64,000 nt of DNA, taken from positions 11,818,902 to 11,882,901 of the forward strand of contig NC_087076.1 in assembly GCF_026151205.1 (NCBI RefSeq). Reading direction: 5' to 3'. How positions within the stretch are numbered: the first letter of the stretch is position 1; every line of letters starts with the position of its first letter. Positions 33,912 to 51,477 of this stretch are shown one piece after another. Origin of the DNA: Bolinopsis microptera (taxonomy: Eukaryota > Ctenophora > Tentaculata > Lobata > Bolinopsidae). A model generated the notes under the pieces. It was given only the letters and a program-made list of their open reading frames with translations. It had not been told where the DNA came from and ran no database searches. Made by a program: the position numbers and the translations under genes.

Positions 33912-35087
33912 ATGGATACACATGGTGCGGACAATAAGAAGACTAGAATAATTCTCAAATGTGCACTGATCCTAACGATACTTCTTCTTGTTTACACTGT
34001 AGTCGATTATAAAGGAATTGGGTTTGGGCCGGTGTATGTAGAGTCCAGGATATCAATTACTGAGGAAAACTCCTCGCAGAGTCCCGAATCAGATTTAGAT
34101 TTTGATGAAACTAGTTACTCCTCCAGCAAAGATAACACTGTGAATAGCGTTGATTCTGAAGTGTCTGAAGACTCGAAATCAGAGGATTATCTTTTAACGC
34201 CACCCTCTCCACAATGGGTACAGAAGCAAGTTTTGAAATCATTAGAAATAAGGGGTTTGGAATACAATTCCACAAACCGTTGGAACACCTGTGGATTCCG
34301 TAGTTATTACTTCCCTAAGATAAATACAATATTCACGGGAGTGCCTAAAACGGGGTGCTCCAACTGGATAGAAGCTCTTCTGAGGGCCGAGGGGGACATA
34401 AAAAACCAAACAGATCCAACAAAGGTCAGGAAAGTGCATGGTTCGTTGTCCAGTCGATACAGGATGGCCATGGGTAAAAGAATCAATACTATTTACAATA
34501 ATACTGTCTTTGAAAAAGCGTATAGTTTTGCAGTTGTTCGCAATCCATGGACCAGAATGGTTTCGGGTTTTCGAGATAAAGTATCAAGTGAGATAACTCA
34601 AGGAGGATCCTTTCGTGGAATTGGCATGCAAATTGTCGCAACAATGCGAGGTATAACTGACCCCGATCTGACCAAGGACTTGTATCCGACGTTCCCTGAG
34701 TTTGTTAGGTGGCTGGTCCTTCGACAACATCGAGGAGGATCTCTTGACGCTCATTTCGCACCGCAGTGGAATACGTTATGTATACCTAGAGTAAAATATG
34801 ACGACATTATTCCACTTGAGTTTTCTGGAGCTCTCATTAAAAATATTTGGGGCAAAATCAACACCCCAGATATATCACTCTTGGGATCGTATGATAAAGC
34901 ATCAGACCCACGTCTTCAAAGTTCTTCCCTTCTTGCAAAGGAATGGTTTTCAGAGATCGAACAAGAGACCATCGACAAACTATACACTATTTATAGAGCA
35001 GACTTTGCTCTTATGAACTATAGTAACTTCACTAATCCCAATTTCCCCTTACCCTTGCGAGATGAACAAGAGACAAGGTTAACTTAA
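33912..35087 (+). CDS. Golgi carbohydrate sulfotransferase (sulfotransferase family 2), intronless
   Basis: 391 residues, type II membrane topology: a short basic cytoplasmic tail, a hydrophobic segment at about 13-31, then an acidic Ser-rich stem to about 100. The catalytic domain has the PAPS 5'-phosphosulfate loop VPKTGCSNW (144-152) and the 3'-phosphate site VVRNPWTRMVSGFRDK (208-223). The family segment HFAPQWNTLC and a late YSNF block follow. These match the CHST8-14/HNK-1/dermatan sulfotransferase group, which transfers sulfate from PAPS to glycan hydroxyls in the Golgi lumen. The acceptor sugar cannot be assigned. Several Asn-X-Ser/Thr sites are present. The uninterrupted frame suggests a single-exon gene or retrocopy. 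Confidence 0.85.
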   Translation: MDTHGADNKKTRIILKCALILTILLLVYTVVDYKGIGFGPVYVESRISITEENSSQSPESDLDFDETSYSSSKDNTVNSVDSEVSEDSKSEDYLLTPPSPQWVQKQVLKSLEIRGLEYNSTNRWNTCGFRSYYFPKINTIFTGVPKTGCSNWIEALLRAEGDIKNQTDPTKVRKVHGSLSSRYRMAMGKRINTIYNNTVFEKAYSFAVVRNPWTRMVSGFRDKVSSEITQGGSFRGIGMQIVATMRGITDPDLTKDLYPTFPEFVRWLVLRQHRGGSLDAHFAPQWNTLCIPRVKYDDIIPLEFSGALIKNIWGKINTPDISLLGSYDKASDPRLQSSSLLAKEWFSEIEQETIDKLYTIYRADFALMNYSNFTNPNFPLPLRDEQETRLT

Positions 35088-36405
35088 TATCTTTAAATTA
35101 GCAGAAATTAATATGCATGGTCGAATAAGCACATACTCACTTCTTGTACGTTTCTGAATAATATTAAAGTGTTTTCTTTTAACATGAAAGTCGTGCAATA
35201 TTAGTGCGACAATTTAGCAACGAAATTTAGTTTTACGAGAGACTACTATACTGATTTTCAATTAGGCAAGTTTCTACCTACCAAATTAATATTGGGCACA
35301 CTTGCATTTCCTTTTTCGATTTTTATTTTATTCCATTGAATAATAATGTTAATGACCTATACAGACGTGATAATTAGGTATAAGAGACAACATTTCTAAA
35401 CTCGAGGTTATAATCGTACTAGTTATCTACGAATATTTTGGTTTATTTTAATAACTATTTGTTGGAAAAATGCTGTTTCTTAGATTTAGTTCACAAAAAT
35501 AAACAAGAGAACCTGCACCATCTGTTAAGCTGAAAACCAAAAGAGATAAGTTAAAAACTTACCTGCCCCTGTTACAAGGTTGCAATCGACATGACACTTG
35601 CATACCTGCAAGTTTAATCTGTCTTTGTATTGCGCTGCTTGCACTTTAGAGCAAGATCCGCCTATTTGAGCTGGCGCTGTGTATAGTTGTAGCACATCAT
35701 GGCTAAACGAGAGAGTAAAGTTACAAGTTGAGCTTATGATCAGTTTCATAGAGGGGCAAATAAAAGCGTGGGCGAAAAGAGCGGTCAAATATTTTGGTTT
35801 CGAAACGCTTCTACATTCTACACCATACCTTACAAAAAGAAGAGTATCGTCAAATATAGACAAATATTTAACGTGACTGACGTGGCACCTTGTGTGGTGC
35901 GAATAATAATCGATCGACGAGATCGAAGCCAACACATAATTTCCTCTTTTCGCCACAATACTTTAAAATTAAGCTGAATAAAAGTCTTTAAAAAGTTTGA
36001 CACTCTGTGATGTGCAGTAAAAGACAGACGTTGGTATTATAAACTTATACAAATACAATTTAATTCCACTTTCAACTTCAAAGATGAGAACCGCAAACTA
36101 AGTGATATTTTCACCAGCTGACCCCCCTTATTAATGGAATTTTGACGAATTACTGCCAGCAGTAGTAACTTGAACATGATAGTTGTACAGATCGGGTCAT
36201 TATCTAAGAAGCTGTAAATTTCACCTATTGTGAAGGAATTCCACCTTGTAAAAGTTCTGAGCTGAAGCCTCAAGGTTGCACTCTAATGAACAGTAGGCCA
36301 GCAATACAAAGTACGAAGTAAGTAAGAACCAACATATTTTGTATCTCAGCCAAAAACTGGCTCTTACAACTATAAGTTTCTATATACAAATATCCAACAC
36401 ATCAA
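35088..36405. other. Intergenic, no clear gene
   Basis: Convergent 3' flanks of the sulfotransferase (plus) and PSMC1 (minus). A Cys-containing minus-strand frame (about 35570-35710, ending at a good GTAAGT donor, with CSKVQAAQ and CKCHVDCN) could be an isolated exon. No partner exon was found, so no gene is called. Confidence 0.35.
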
Positions 36406-42494
<6,089 letters not shown>

Positions 42495-42800
42495 CTTTAT
42501 TGCCTATCAACAGAAGGATTTAATAGCGATAAGAAGAAAATAAATACATTTTTGAGTGAAATTTGATGTTAAAAATCACAAATGATTACAATTACTGTGA
42601 AGTGTGAACCACCGAGTTTTTGAAACGAACATAGAAGTATTAATGAACGGAATCAACTAATTTTAGGTAAGTCTAGATAAGTTCTTTCAATAAATCTTGA
42701 TAAATGAAACAATTAGCCATTTCGAAAAACTAAGTGACCCGATTCTATTTGAAATTCCCAACAGTAATGAATTGTGGATGAGTTTGAGAATCACATAAAT

Positions 42801-43425
42801 TCAATTTTTAACCATTAGATCTACTGGATATCGCAAAATCTCATATTCATCATCTTCAACTGGTACATAATCTTTTCTTTGAGGTAGAACCTTGTGAAAC
42901 GCATCTTTCCACCGTACATAAACTAAAATAAGAATTTAAAAAACTTGATTGATAGTTAGAACTTGTTGCTTTCTAATTGGGTTAACAAAGTGACTAGCAA
43001 TTGACAAACAAGAAGTGCACTTCTTGTTTGTCAATTGCTAGTCACTTTGTTAACCCAATTAGAAAGCAACAAGTTCTAACTATCAATCACTTAAGTGACG
43101 ATACCATTTGTCTCACAGAAGTTCAAGGAAGTGTTTAAACGCTTGATGTTATTGTCTAAAAATGCTCCAATAAGTCAGGAGTTAAGTAGACAAGATCTTT
43201 TCTATCAAACTTTTAGCGAACTGGCTCCGCAAACTTTGTGATACACAAGGATTCAAAGTTAGGCGTTTTCTCTTTGAACAATTTGTTTAGCATCTTAATA
43301 TCTGCATTCGCGATTTGTTGATTTCCTTCTCTGACATTAATGTTTCATAAGAGCAGTCTACAACAACTTTGGGGAAGCAGTTCTGACTGAGTCTCAATCT
43401 TCCTTTTTCTCACCGAAAATATTGC
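42801..43425 (-). pseudogene. TRMT10-like tRNA methyltransferase pseudogene
   Basis: Minus-strand fragments match TRMT10 (m1G9/m1R9P methyltransferase, SPOUT fold) in order. First FPKVVVDCSYETLMSEKEIN (about 43385-43320), where the family has VIDCSFDDLM, followed by an IQRC-like ILRC with a stop where Tyr is expected. Then KDLVYLTPD (about 43195-43165) in a shifted frame, RKQQVLTINQVF with a stop where Glu is expected (about 42985-42940), and WKDAFHKVLPQRK (about 42917-42880), where the family has WQEAFFTILPQRK. The frameshift, at least three stops and the inserted palindrome show it is non-functional. The conserved middle is mostly missing. Confidence 0.6.
42946..43089. repeat. Perfect 144-bp palindrome
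   Basis: Arms of 72 bp with no spacer (centre 43017/43018, GAAGTG|CACTTC). The left arm carries TRMT10-like sequence on the minus strand, so the right arm is an inverted copy of it. Confidence 0.9.
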
Positions 43426-43486
43426 AAGTCTGCAAAGATCACATCAAGAAAAAAGGTTACAATCATATAGTCCGAGACGAAACGGA

Positions 43487-46400
43487 ATCTCGTTAGCTTT
43501 TCGTGTTAAAAGCGATTTCTCGACGGTTATCACCTCTCTAGATGATTCTTAAAACATATGGACTTCATGGCAAGGTTGAAATACATGCAATGAGGGCGTT
43601 TTCGGCCACACCCTTTTTCAGGGTTTCGCGGTCACTCGAATTATTGTATTTCAGCCCAGGAAGGTCTTAAAGACTATTCCGATACACCAAAATGTGCCTA
43701 ATAGCCACATTTATATACAACTTATGAAGCAACATATACCCTAAAAGGCTTATTTTCGGAAATGTGGCTGAAAAACGGATTTTTGTCGAGCAAACAATGA
43801 CAATATTCACAAATGGGCTATTGGACTGTTAACTAGAAAGGTCTTAAAGACTCATGAGCAACACAGCATTTGTCACAAGATAGCAAGATGTAAGATGACT
43901 CACTTTGTGTCCAGAAACACCTACAAAAATTGGAGAATGATCTACTTTATTGGGCATCTCTTTTAATGGGCCAGGCCAGCAGCATATTTTGTGTCTTACG
44001 AAATGGCAATTTTTCAAAATTACGGTTTCTTTAGTAAAGGTCAATGGGTCAGTTGCAAACAGCAAATTGTTCGCAATTGCCGACTTATGCACAGCATATA
44101 CTCAAAAACGCTCACTTTAGGAGTCATTAGTAAATAACTAATACATGAGTTGTGAAAACTCCAACAATTTTTCCTTGGTACCAATTTAAATAAAATGTGT
44201 GACGTGCCAGACCAAAATTCAACTTCAAACTTTTTATTTATTCATGCCATGAAACCATGATATATGTTCCATGAATACCGGACCTAAAATAAATCGGCAC
44301 TGGATCCGGGCCAGATTGACGCTTGACCACTGACCAGTATAAGTACCCCACTTTATAATCATAATTGACTTCACTGCCTCGACCAATATTGGTCTGTAAT
44401 CCCTGGATTGAGATCTGTTGGCTGCAGTTTAATTTAGCTCATTTACCATAATAGTAATACCGCAGTGGTTTGGTTCGCATAGATTTTCCCATCGTATGAT
44501 AATGTGTGTCATTCCCTCGTTTTTTAATCAAGTGGTTACTGGCTAGCTCTTTTTTATTACAGCTGCCTCGAGATCTTATCTAGGGCACTAATACATTAGT
44601 ACTAGAACATTAGAACTGTAATTCTAGAACTTCAGATTAAGATTACTTGGCCGAATGGCAGGGTTCGAGATTCGACTCTAAAACGCTCAGTTTAGGAGTG
44701 ATTAGTAGATAACTACTGCATGATATGCGAAAACTCCAACTAGACAAGGATCATGCTTAATCAAAGTGTTCCTCGAATTGAACTTAAGTCTTGTAACCTA
44801 CTGGAGTTTGGGCCACTGAATTGATCTAGGTAAACTATAGGTAAAAATATAATATTAATCATAAGCTAAAATGTACTAATCTTTGTATTCTAAATGGGGA
44901 AAAGAAGAAACATTGTCAGTCAGTCGAGAAAATTGTCAGTCAGGCTATATATATATATATGAATACGAACTGATATTAATTTTAGAATGTCGGGAAATTC
45001 ATTAAGATTTTTATTCTTTGGTTTTTTAATTGTGCTACGAATCCGAGTTTGAGTTGATAACCCCGAATTTCCTGTTTGACTCTCAAAAAAAGGAACCAAG
45101 GCTTACGTTCCTCTTTTTGGCTCTGAGATCCAACTTTAAGATCGGACTTCGGAGATCCTCGCGTCGGAGATTATGTAAGTGTAACATCAGTACATGACAT
45201 CAGACTTTTTTGCTTGATATTGGACCTATAAATCTAATTATATATTCGAAACAGCACGAGATGTAACCAAGGTTAATTTAGATAAGATATACCAGCTTTA
45301 GGGGTTACAAGACCCCACGAAAGGCAGGCAGAGCATCCTAAATCCTCATGCTATCCTCACGTTGACCATCTAGGTCCAAACTCCAGCCTCTCATTAAAAA
45401 ACAGCTATTAGGCCCGAGATCCGTCCCTTGTCCCGTAGTGTCCCGTAAGTAAGAGATCGTTCAGATTTTGGTCATTTAGACCCCCTCCCCGCTCTAAAAT
45501 CCACTTTACCCAAAGCTGGAAAAATGTCACATGTGAAACCTAAATAGCTAAATCAGCATCTCGAGACCTTCTATTATAAAAACCCCGTGATCCTACTATA
45601 AGATTATAACTTATAAGGCATAAAGGCATTGCATGCCGAAATTAAGATTCACTTCAACTGGTGATGTGAACCTGGTATGTTACCTGAATGCCCTCAGTCA
45701 AATCTCGAACCCTGCTAATGCTATTCTGCCAAGTAACCTTAATCTGAAGTTCTAGAATTACAGTTCTAATCTTCTAATGTTCTAGTATTTTGCCCATGCC
45801 CCAGATAAGATCTCGAGGCAGCTCACAGCTGTAATAACAGAAGAAATAGCCAGTCACCACTTGATTAAAAAACGAGGGAATGACAGTTGACACACATTAT
45901 CAAACGATGGGAAAATCTATGCGACTGAAAAAAAGAATATGGGGTCATTCTGAAGTGGGAACCAGACCACTGCGGTATTATAAGAAATTAGCTAAATTAA
46001 ATTGCGGCCAACAAATCTCAATCCAGGGATTACAGACCAACATTGGTCGAAGCAGCGAAATCGATCATAATTAAAAAGTGGGGTACTGGTCAGCGGTCAA
46101 GCAACAATCTGATCCGGATCCAGTGCCGATTTATTTTAGGTCTGGTATTCTTGGTACATATATTAAAGTCACTATTGTGACGGTACATTAGAACTAGACA
46201 GAAACAAAGTGTGAAGGGCCTGAACGGAACCCCTCGGTTTCAATTCCTTGTTTAACACTGCCGTACAGCAAGGACATTCGCCGGGTTCTCCAAGGATGGG
46301 CACATAACTCATTATGGTTTCATGGCATGAATAAATAAAAGTTTGAAGTTGAATTTTGGTCTGGCACGTCACACATTTTGTTTAAATTTGTACCAAGGAA

Positions 46401-47256
46401 AAATTGTTGGAGTTTTCACAAATCATGTATTAGTTATTTACTAATGACTCCTAATGTGAGCGTTTTTGAGTATATGATGTGCATGAGTCGGCAATTGCGA
46501 ACAATTTGCTGTTTGTAACTGACCCATTGACCTTTACTAAAGAAACCGTAATTTTGAAAAATTGCCATTTCGTAAGACACAAATATGCTGCTGGCCTGGC
46601 CTATTAAAAGAGATGCCCAATAAAGTAGATCATTCTCCAATTTTTGTAGGTGTTTCTGGACACAAAGTGAGTCATCTTACATCTTGCTATCTTGTGACAA
46701 ATGCTGTGTTGCTCATGAGTCTTTAAGACCTTTCTAGTTAACAGTCCAATAGCCCATTTGTGAATATTGTCATTGTTTGCTCGACAAAAATCCGTTTTTC
46801 AGCCACATTTCCGAAAATAAGCCTTTTAGGGTATATGTTGCTTCATAAGTTGTATATAAATGTGGCTATTAGGCACATTTTGGTGTATCAGAATAGTCTC
46901 TACGACCTTCCTAGGCGGAAATGCCAAAAATCACGGAAATTTCGAACTGCGTCAAGCCAAAAACCGTTTTTCGGCCATATTTCCGAAACAAAGCATTTTA
47001 AGGTATATGTTGCTTCATAAGTTGTATATAAATGTGGCTATTAGGCACATTTTGGTGTATCGGAATAGTCTTTAAGACCTTCCTGGGCTGAAATACAATA
47101 ATTCGAGTGACCGCGAAACCCTGAAAAAGGGTGTGGCCGAAAACGCCCTCATTGCATGTATTTCAAACTTGCCATGAAGTCCAAATGTTTTAAGAATCAT
47201 CTAGAGAGGTGATAACCGTCGAGAAATCGCTTTTAACACGAAAAGCTAACGAGATA
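43487..47256. repeat. Giant fold-back element (about 1.2-1.5 kb inverted arms)
   Basis: The left arm (43487 to about 44690) is the reverse complement of the right arm (about 45690 to 47256), around a roughly 1-kb unique centre. Outer ends read ATCTCGTTAGCTTTTCGTGT and its complement. The right arm contains an extra roughly 170-bp tandem duplication (46790-46900 and 46955-47080, sharing TATGTTGCTTCATAAGTTGT). No transposase or RT motif was seen in arms or centre. Arms are slightly diverged by point changes and indels, so the structure is not a simple assembly mirror. Confidence 0.82.
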
Positions 47257-47600
47257 GCCTTTTAGAACGGTTGGGATCCGACTAATATACTGTACACTAA
47301 TTAGATATCAGAAAAATCAGAAAATGTTTAAATTTTTGAAGTGGTACCAGGAACAAAAGTACAACACAAAAGCATCAAGTACACGTGTGTCAAAACAGAA
47401 ACCAGCTGTCAACATTAAAAATTTACAAAAAACGACAAAAAGCACAATAATTGATAACTACAGTGAAATAGAGTGAATTTCTTGACTTCCTAATGCACTA
47501 CAATGCAAAGAAAACAAGCACTTTGTCTCTTATAGAATCACATCAATCAATCTTAAAACTGGCCAGATGGAGCAACAAAAATTCAGCTAAAGCTACTTCA

Positions 47601-49268
47601 TTAATTTCCAACTTCTGCTTCGGACAATTTCTCAGTGACCACTTTCAAATCATTAGAAGTTTCTACGTCAATATCCATGGCAGTTTTAGCCTCACAGCAC
47701 AGATCATATCTACAGTACATTTTGGTCCACAGCAGTAAATCTCTATCATCAGTGGAAGGATGGAGGACCTGGCTATTATCTGAGTTTATATCTGCTCCAT
47801 GCTCAAAATATGGGTTAATGAACTTGTTGATATTCTCCCATAAGTATCCCCAGATAGAAAATGTTCTTTCCGAGAGCCTTTGGCGATTTCTATCTTTTTC
47901 ATTGTTGCCTAGGAATGTTCCAAACTTACCAGCCGTAAGCATGTCATACAGCTCAATAAGATAGTTTTCATTGAACTCAAAGTGGGTAGGAAACTGATTT
48001 TGCAGCTGGAATACACAATCGAGAAATTGTAGAAATATTGGCGAAGCTTCATCAGGGTTTCTACACAGCAGGGAACATCGGTCAACAAACTTATGTCCAA
48101 AGGCCAGCCATTCTTTTTCGATTAAAACTTGAAACCCATTGAGTGATCTGTAGTAAGGATCAAGCAAGATCTGTGACAGGGATGAAGTTTGTGCTGTTCT
48201 GTCCCATCCATCAGAACAGTGAATAAGAACTGAGTAACCTTCCACTGACACAGCTCGAGCAATAAATTTTGCTGTGTTTAAAACCACCTTTGCATGGGAG
48301 AGCCAACCAGATTCTTCAACTCCTGACAAATGTGCAGATGGACTGATTGCCATCTCGAGCGTATTTCTCAACTTTGCCATACTTTCTCTCATCACATGGA
48401 TATTTTGGATTGGAAAGTTTTTGTACAGAACATCGGTGTAATTTTTAACATCCTCATATCCCTTTCCCCCTGCTTTGTTGACCATTGCGTTTACTTTAGG
48501 ACGAGTATCAACGATGTAAATCTTGTTTTTGCTCTTCTTATTTGCCATTCTGATGCAACTCACCATTTTCTCATCAAATTCAGATCTATTATTAGTAATG
48601 CCTACACAAGGTTGACTGCAGCGGCAAATAGCAGCACCAGTTGGTTGATAGATAAAAGACAGACCTGGAAGTCGTCCTTGACTTCGAAACTTAGCACTAC
48701 CTGTCACAATCTCTGATGTTGCCTCAGAAGGGACAAACAACCACTTAGGATAAGTAGGACAGAGTTTGTAATCTTTGTTCAGCCAGCATTGTATCCAATC
48801 ATTATTTGGAACTCCAAACCGGGCATACTCTATGTTTATATCGAATACATGCCAGCCAGACCGTTGTGATGCAAGGCAGTGAACAGAGTTGGGGCGGTAG
48901 TTGAGTACAGATATCTCTTCTATTGAAACTGGTCGGGAAAGTCTGTTTAATGTCCTCTCAACATCATTTGCATCAGGTTCTCTTCTAAATATAAACTTCA
49001 ATACCAGGAATGTTTTACATCTTATGTAAAGGGGAGTTCCAGAAGGTGTCAGGTTAAGCCTTTCAATCGATTCTATTTGACAATGTGGTACTTGGATCTC
49101 CCCACCAGGAATACTCAGTAGACCTTTAGAAGTAGCATCTGATTCGTTACATTTGAACAAAAACGAGGTGGGAAATGTGTATAATGTTCCAGTTATGTAG
49201 TTTTTACTTATCCTCAAGTTTCTCTGCAGCAACACATTCTCCACATTAGGTTTGGTGATGTAGTCCAT
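47601..49268 (-). CDS. Myotubularin-related phosphatase (MTMR6/7/8 group), intronless
   Basis: 555 residues. The N-terminus MDYITKPNVENVLL matches the start of MTMR6-8. A PH-GRAM domain covers about 1-115. The phosphatase domain (about 125-490) has CPTYPKWLFVP, AICRCSQP, DTRPKVNAM, IHVMRES and the catalytic CSDGWDRT at 351-358, with nucleophile Cys351 and Arg357 intact. It is therefore predicted active on PI3P and PI(3,5)P2 in endosomal membranes. Vertebrate MTMR6-8 continue into a coiled coil used to bind MTMR9; here the protein ends soon after the catalytic domain (LSEAEVGN), about 65 residues short. The lack of introns may mean a retrogene, or an ancestrally single-exon gene. Confidence 0.9.
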   Translation of the reverse strand: MDYITKPNVENVLLQRNLRISKNYITGTLYTFPTSFLFKCNESDATSKGLLSIPGGEIQVPHCQIESIERLNLTPSGTPLYIRCKTFLVLKFIFRREPDANDVERTLNRLSRPVSIEEISVLNYRPNSVHCLASQRSGWHVFDINIEYARFGVPNNDWIQCWLNKDYKLCPTYPKWLFVPSEATSEIVTGSAKFRSQGRLPGLSFIYQPTGAAICRCSQPCVGITNNRSEFDEKMVSCIRMANKKSKNKIYIVDTRPKVNAMVNKAGGKGYEDVKNYTDVLYKNFPIQNIHVMRESMAKLRNTLEMAISPSAHLSGVEESGWLSHAKVVLNTAKFIARAVSVEGYSVLIHCSDGWDRTAQTSSLSQILLDPYYRSLNGFQVLIEKEWLAFGHKFVDRCSLLCRNPDEASPIFLQFLDCVFQLQNQFPTHFEFNENYLIELYDMLTAGKFGTFLGNNEKDRNRQRLSERTFSIWGYLWENINKFINPYFEHGADINSDNSQVLHPSTDDRDLLLWTKMYCRYDLCCEAKTAMDIDVETSNDLKVVTEKLSEAEVGN

Positions 49269-49504
49269 CCTTTCAACATGTCATACCACCATTCTGATGA
49301 ATTTAAAAAATTAGCATTTAGGGCATGGTCTGATTGAATAGAAAATTTCACCTGCCAGAAGAAACATTAACACTTTTAACTACAGTATATTTGATAGCAG
49401 TTAAAATTGAATCTATCATTTAATGATATGAATTCTTCAAATAGATGGAAGGAAAAAAGATTTTATATCTTAAAATATGCCATTATGTAAAACATACTTC
49501 TATT

Positions 49505-49861
49505 CAGTAATCGACCGTGATTCCCGGCGCCGTGAAATCCCGGCACCGGGGGAGCTATTTCTTCCCGGCCCCGGCCCCGGCCGATTTTCAATTTTTGCCG
49601 GGAATTTGGCCGGGAATTTTTGATCGAAATCGGCCTAAAACTTTCATATAAATCTTAAAATGGATTTTCAATTTTGAAAGGATGATGTCTAGAGTGCCAA
49701 CTTTTCAATAAGTTCAGATCCTAAGTCCTGAAAAGTTCTAACTTGGCCGTGGATTTATTAAATTCACTGCCCCGGCCCCGGCCAAATTCCAGAACGGCCA
49801 ATTCCCGGCCCCGGCAAAATTTGGACATTCCCGGCCAAATCCTACCCCCGGTCGTTTACTG
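49505..49861. mobile_element. GC-rich hAT-like MITE with 8-bp target duplication
   Basis: Flanked by CTTCTATT on both sides (49497-49504 and 49862-49869). The ends are CAGTAATCGACCG and its near-perfect inverse. The interior is rich in CCCGGCCCCGG words that pair as inverted repeats. It lies between the MTMR start and the NPRL2 stop. Confidence 0.8.
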
Positions 49862-50104
49862 CTTCTATTTTCTAATAAATTGGTTCATTTATTTGAATTG
49901 CAGATATTAAAATGGAATCGTCTAAAAGATGCAGTTCTCTGCGTCTGTTGGGTGATTTGAATTAAATAATAAAGTAGTAAAATCTGAAATAATTACAAAA
50001 ACGTAGATTTCACAGCACAAAAATAATTAGATCACATTAATTATTTTATAAGTTTTTATTTTAAAAAATGGCAGACATCATGTTCTGATGTAAAACAATA
50101 AAAA

Positions 50105-51477
50105 CTAAACATCAAGTTTCTGAACAATAGTTATATTCTTGCAAAAGTCAAGGTCGTTTTCAACTTTATCTAATTTGCAACCTAATTTAACACAAATATC
50201 ATCATAAGAATGCTGACCATCCAACACTCCATGCTGAATATATTCAAGAACTTCTGGTAAAAAGTCATCTTCATCAGCTGACCCACAAGCAATAGGGTAT
50301 CTATGAAGTCTTTTTAAAATTCCTTTCAGCAGACCAAATTCAACTAATCTTCTTTCATTTATATTCCTAAGAAATGGCTTCTCATACAGAAAGACCTGTT
50401 TAAGTTTTATTCCTGACTGAAAAGTTTCGTAAAGATTAAAGATTACCTCCCAAGATGGGCAGGGATATCGATCATCCATTTTCACATAGTCAATGCATTC
50501 CTCTTGCAGGGCAGTACTTTGCATGATAGACTGGATTGCGCTTGTCACATAATATGTGTTTGAGTATCTTATAGGTGAGACAACAAACGCAAGGTTATAA
50601 TAGATGAGGCTCTGGATGCACTTCTTGACCAGCATGATATCAAGTAGACTTAAGTCAGCCAACAATCTGAAACAATTATGTGATATATAAAATTTCACCA
50701 TAACAATTATTTCATTAGTGCAAAATTGATCACATTTAAAATTTTAATTACATACCATGAAGCGAAATAAAAGAATGATTTGATTACATTAAAATGAAAA
50801 ACATGAAATTTACTAGCGTTATCTTACCTCATTGGTTTTTGATTATCCAGAAAAGGGTATAATTCTCTTAAAGTAAGATCCCAAGCAACACATTCCTCCA
50901 AGTTTGATATTATGATGGGAACATCACTGTCTTTGATTTGAGGTGGGTTTACACAGTGGTCCTTATTAACATAAGATAGTTTTATAACATTCAGTTCATC
51001 AATTACATTTACACTGCAATACCCATGATCATTGATACCACGAAAAATATTGTTTATAATGTCTCGAATTCTTGAATTTTTACCCTCTGAAGATAAAAAT
51101 CGCTTTTCTTGTTCAAAGATAGTAAAGTAGCTGATGAGTTTTTTCAAAATTTTTTCATAAGGATCAGTATTTGCACCCACTTTTGTTATGAGAACAATGT
51201 TGAAAATGGAGACCTTTCGTCCGTTTTGGACAGCGTTAGAATGAGGTATTTCAGTAGGTATCCCGATAGTCTGAAAATCAAATGTTTGAGTCACTATGAG
51301 CTTTCCATGCAGCTGCTTGCTCTTAGTTACAAAATAGTTTTCAAGGATTTTGAATGTTGTCTCATCAATAAAGTTGTCTGGTACTTGATAGGATAGCTTG
51401 ATTCCATAGTTGTTGTCAAACTCAACAAATAGAACTGCCAATATCTTGTCGTTGTCTGATGGGATTGATCCTTTCAT
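50105..51477 (-). CDS. NPRL2: NPRL2, GATOR1 complex subunit (2 exons)
   Basis: Exons 51477-50828 and 50666-50105; the join keeps frame (phase 2), giving 403 residues (human 380). The N-terminal longin-type domain has VEFDNNYGIKLSYQVPDNFI, like human [20 protein letters not shown]. The middle has WDLTLRELYPFLD. After the intron come SLIYYNLAFVVSPIRYSN and RLVEFGLLKGILKRLHRYPI. The C-terminus has HSYDDICVKLG, the conserved end-domain signature. With NPRL3 and DEPDC5 it forms GATOR1, the RagA/B GTPase-activating complex that inhibits mTORC1 at lysosomes when amino acids are low. The extra length is mainly in N-terminal loops. Confidence 0.92.

Noticed and set aside
35525-35956. Cys-containing minus-strand frame ending at a good donor site
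   Set aside because: No partner exons and no recognisable domain; not enough for a gene call.
44640-44680. tRNA-like B-box (GGTTCGAGATTC) and A-box-like TGGCCGAATGG
   Set aside because: The two boxes are adjacent with no room for a tRNA fold, and the sequence is part of the giant fold-back arm.
46434-46640. Repeated short frames at 43844-44092 and 46434-46640
   Set aside because: They are the two inverted arms of the fold-back; no protein family resemblance and frames differ between arms.
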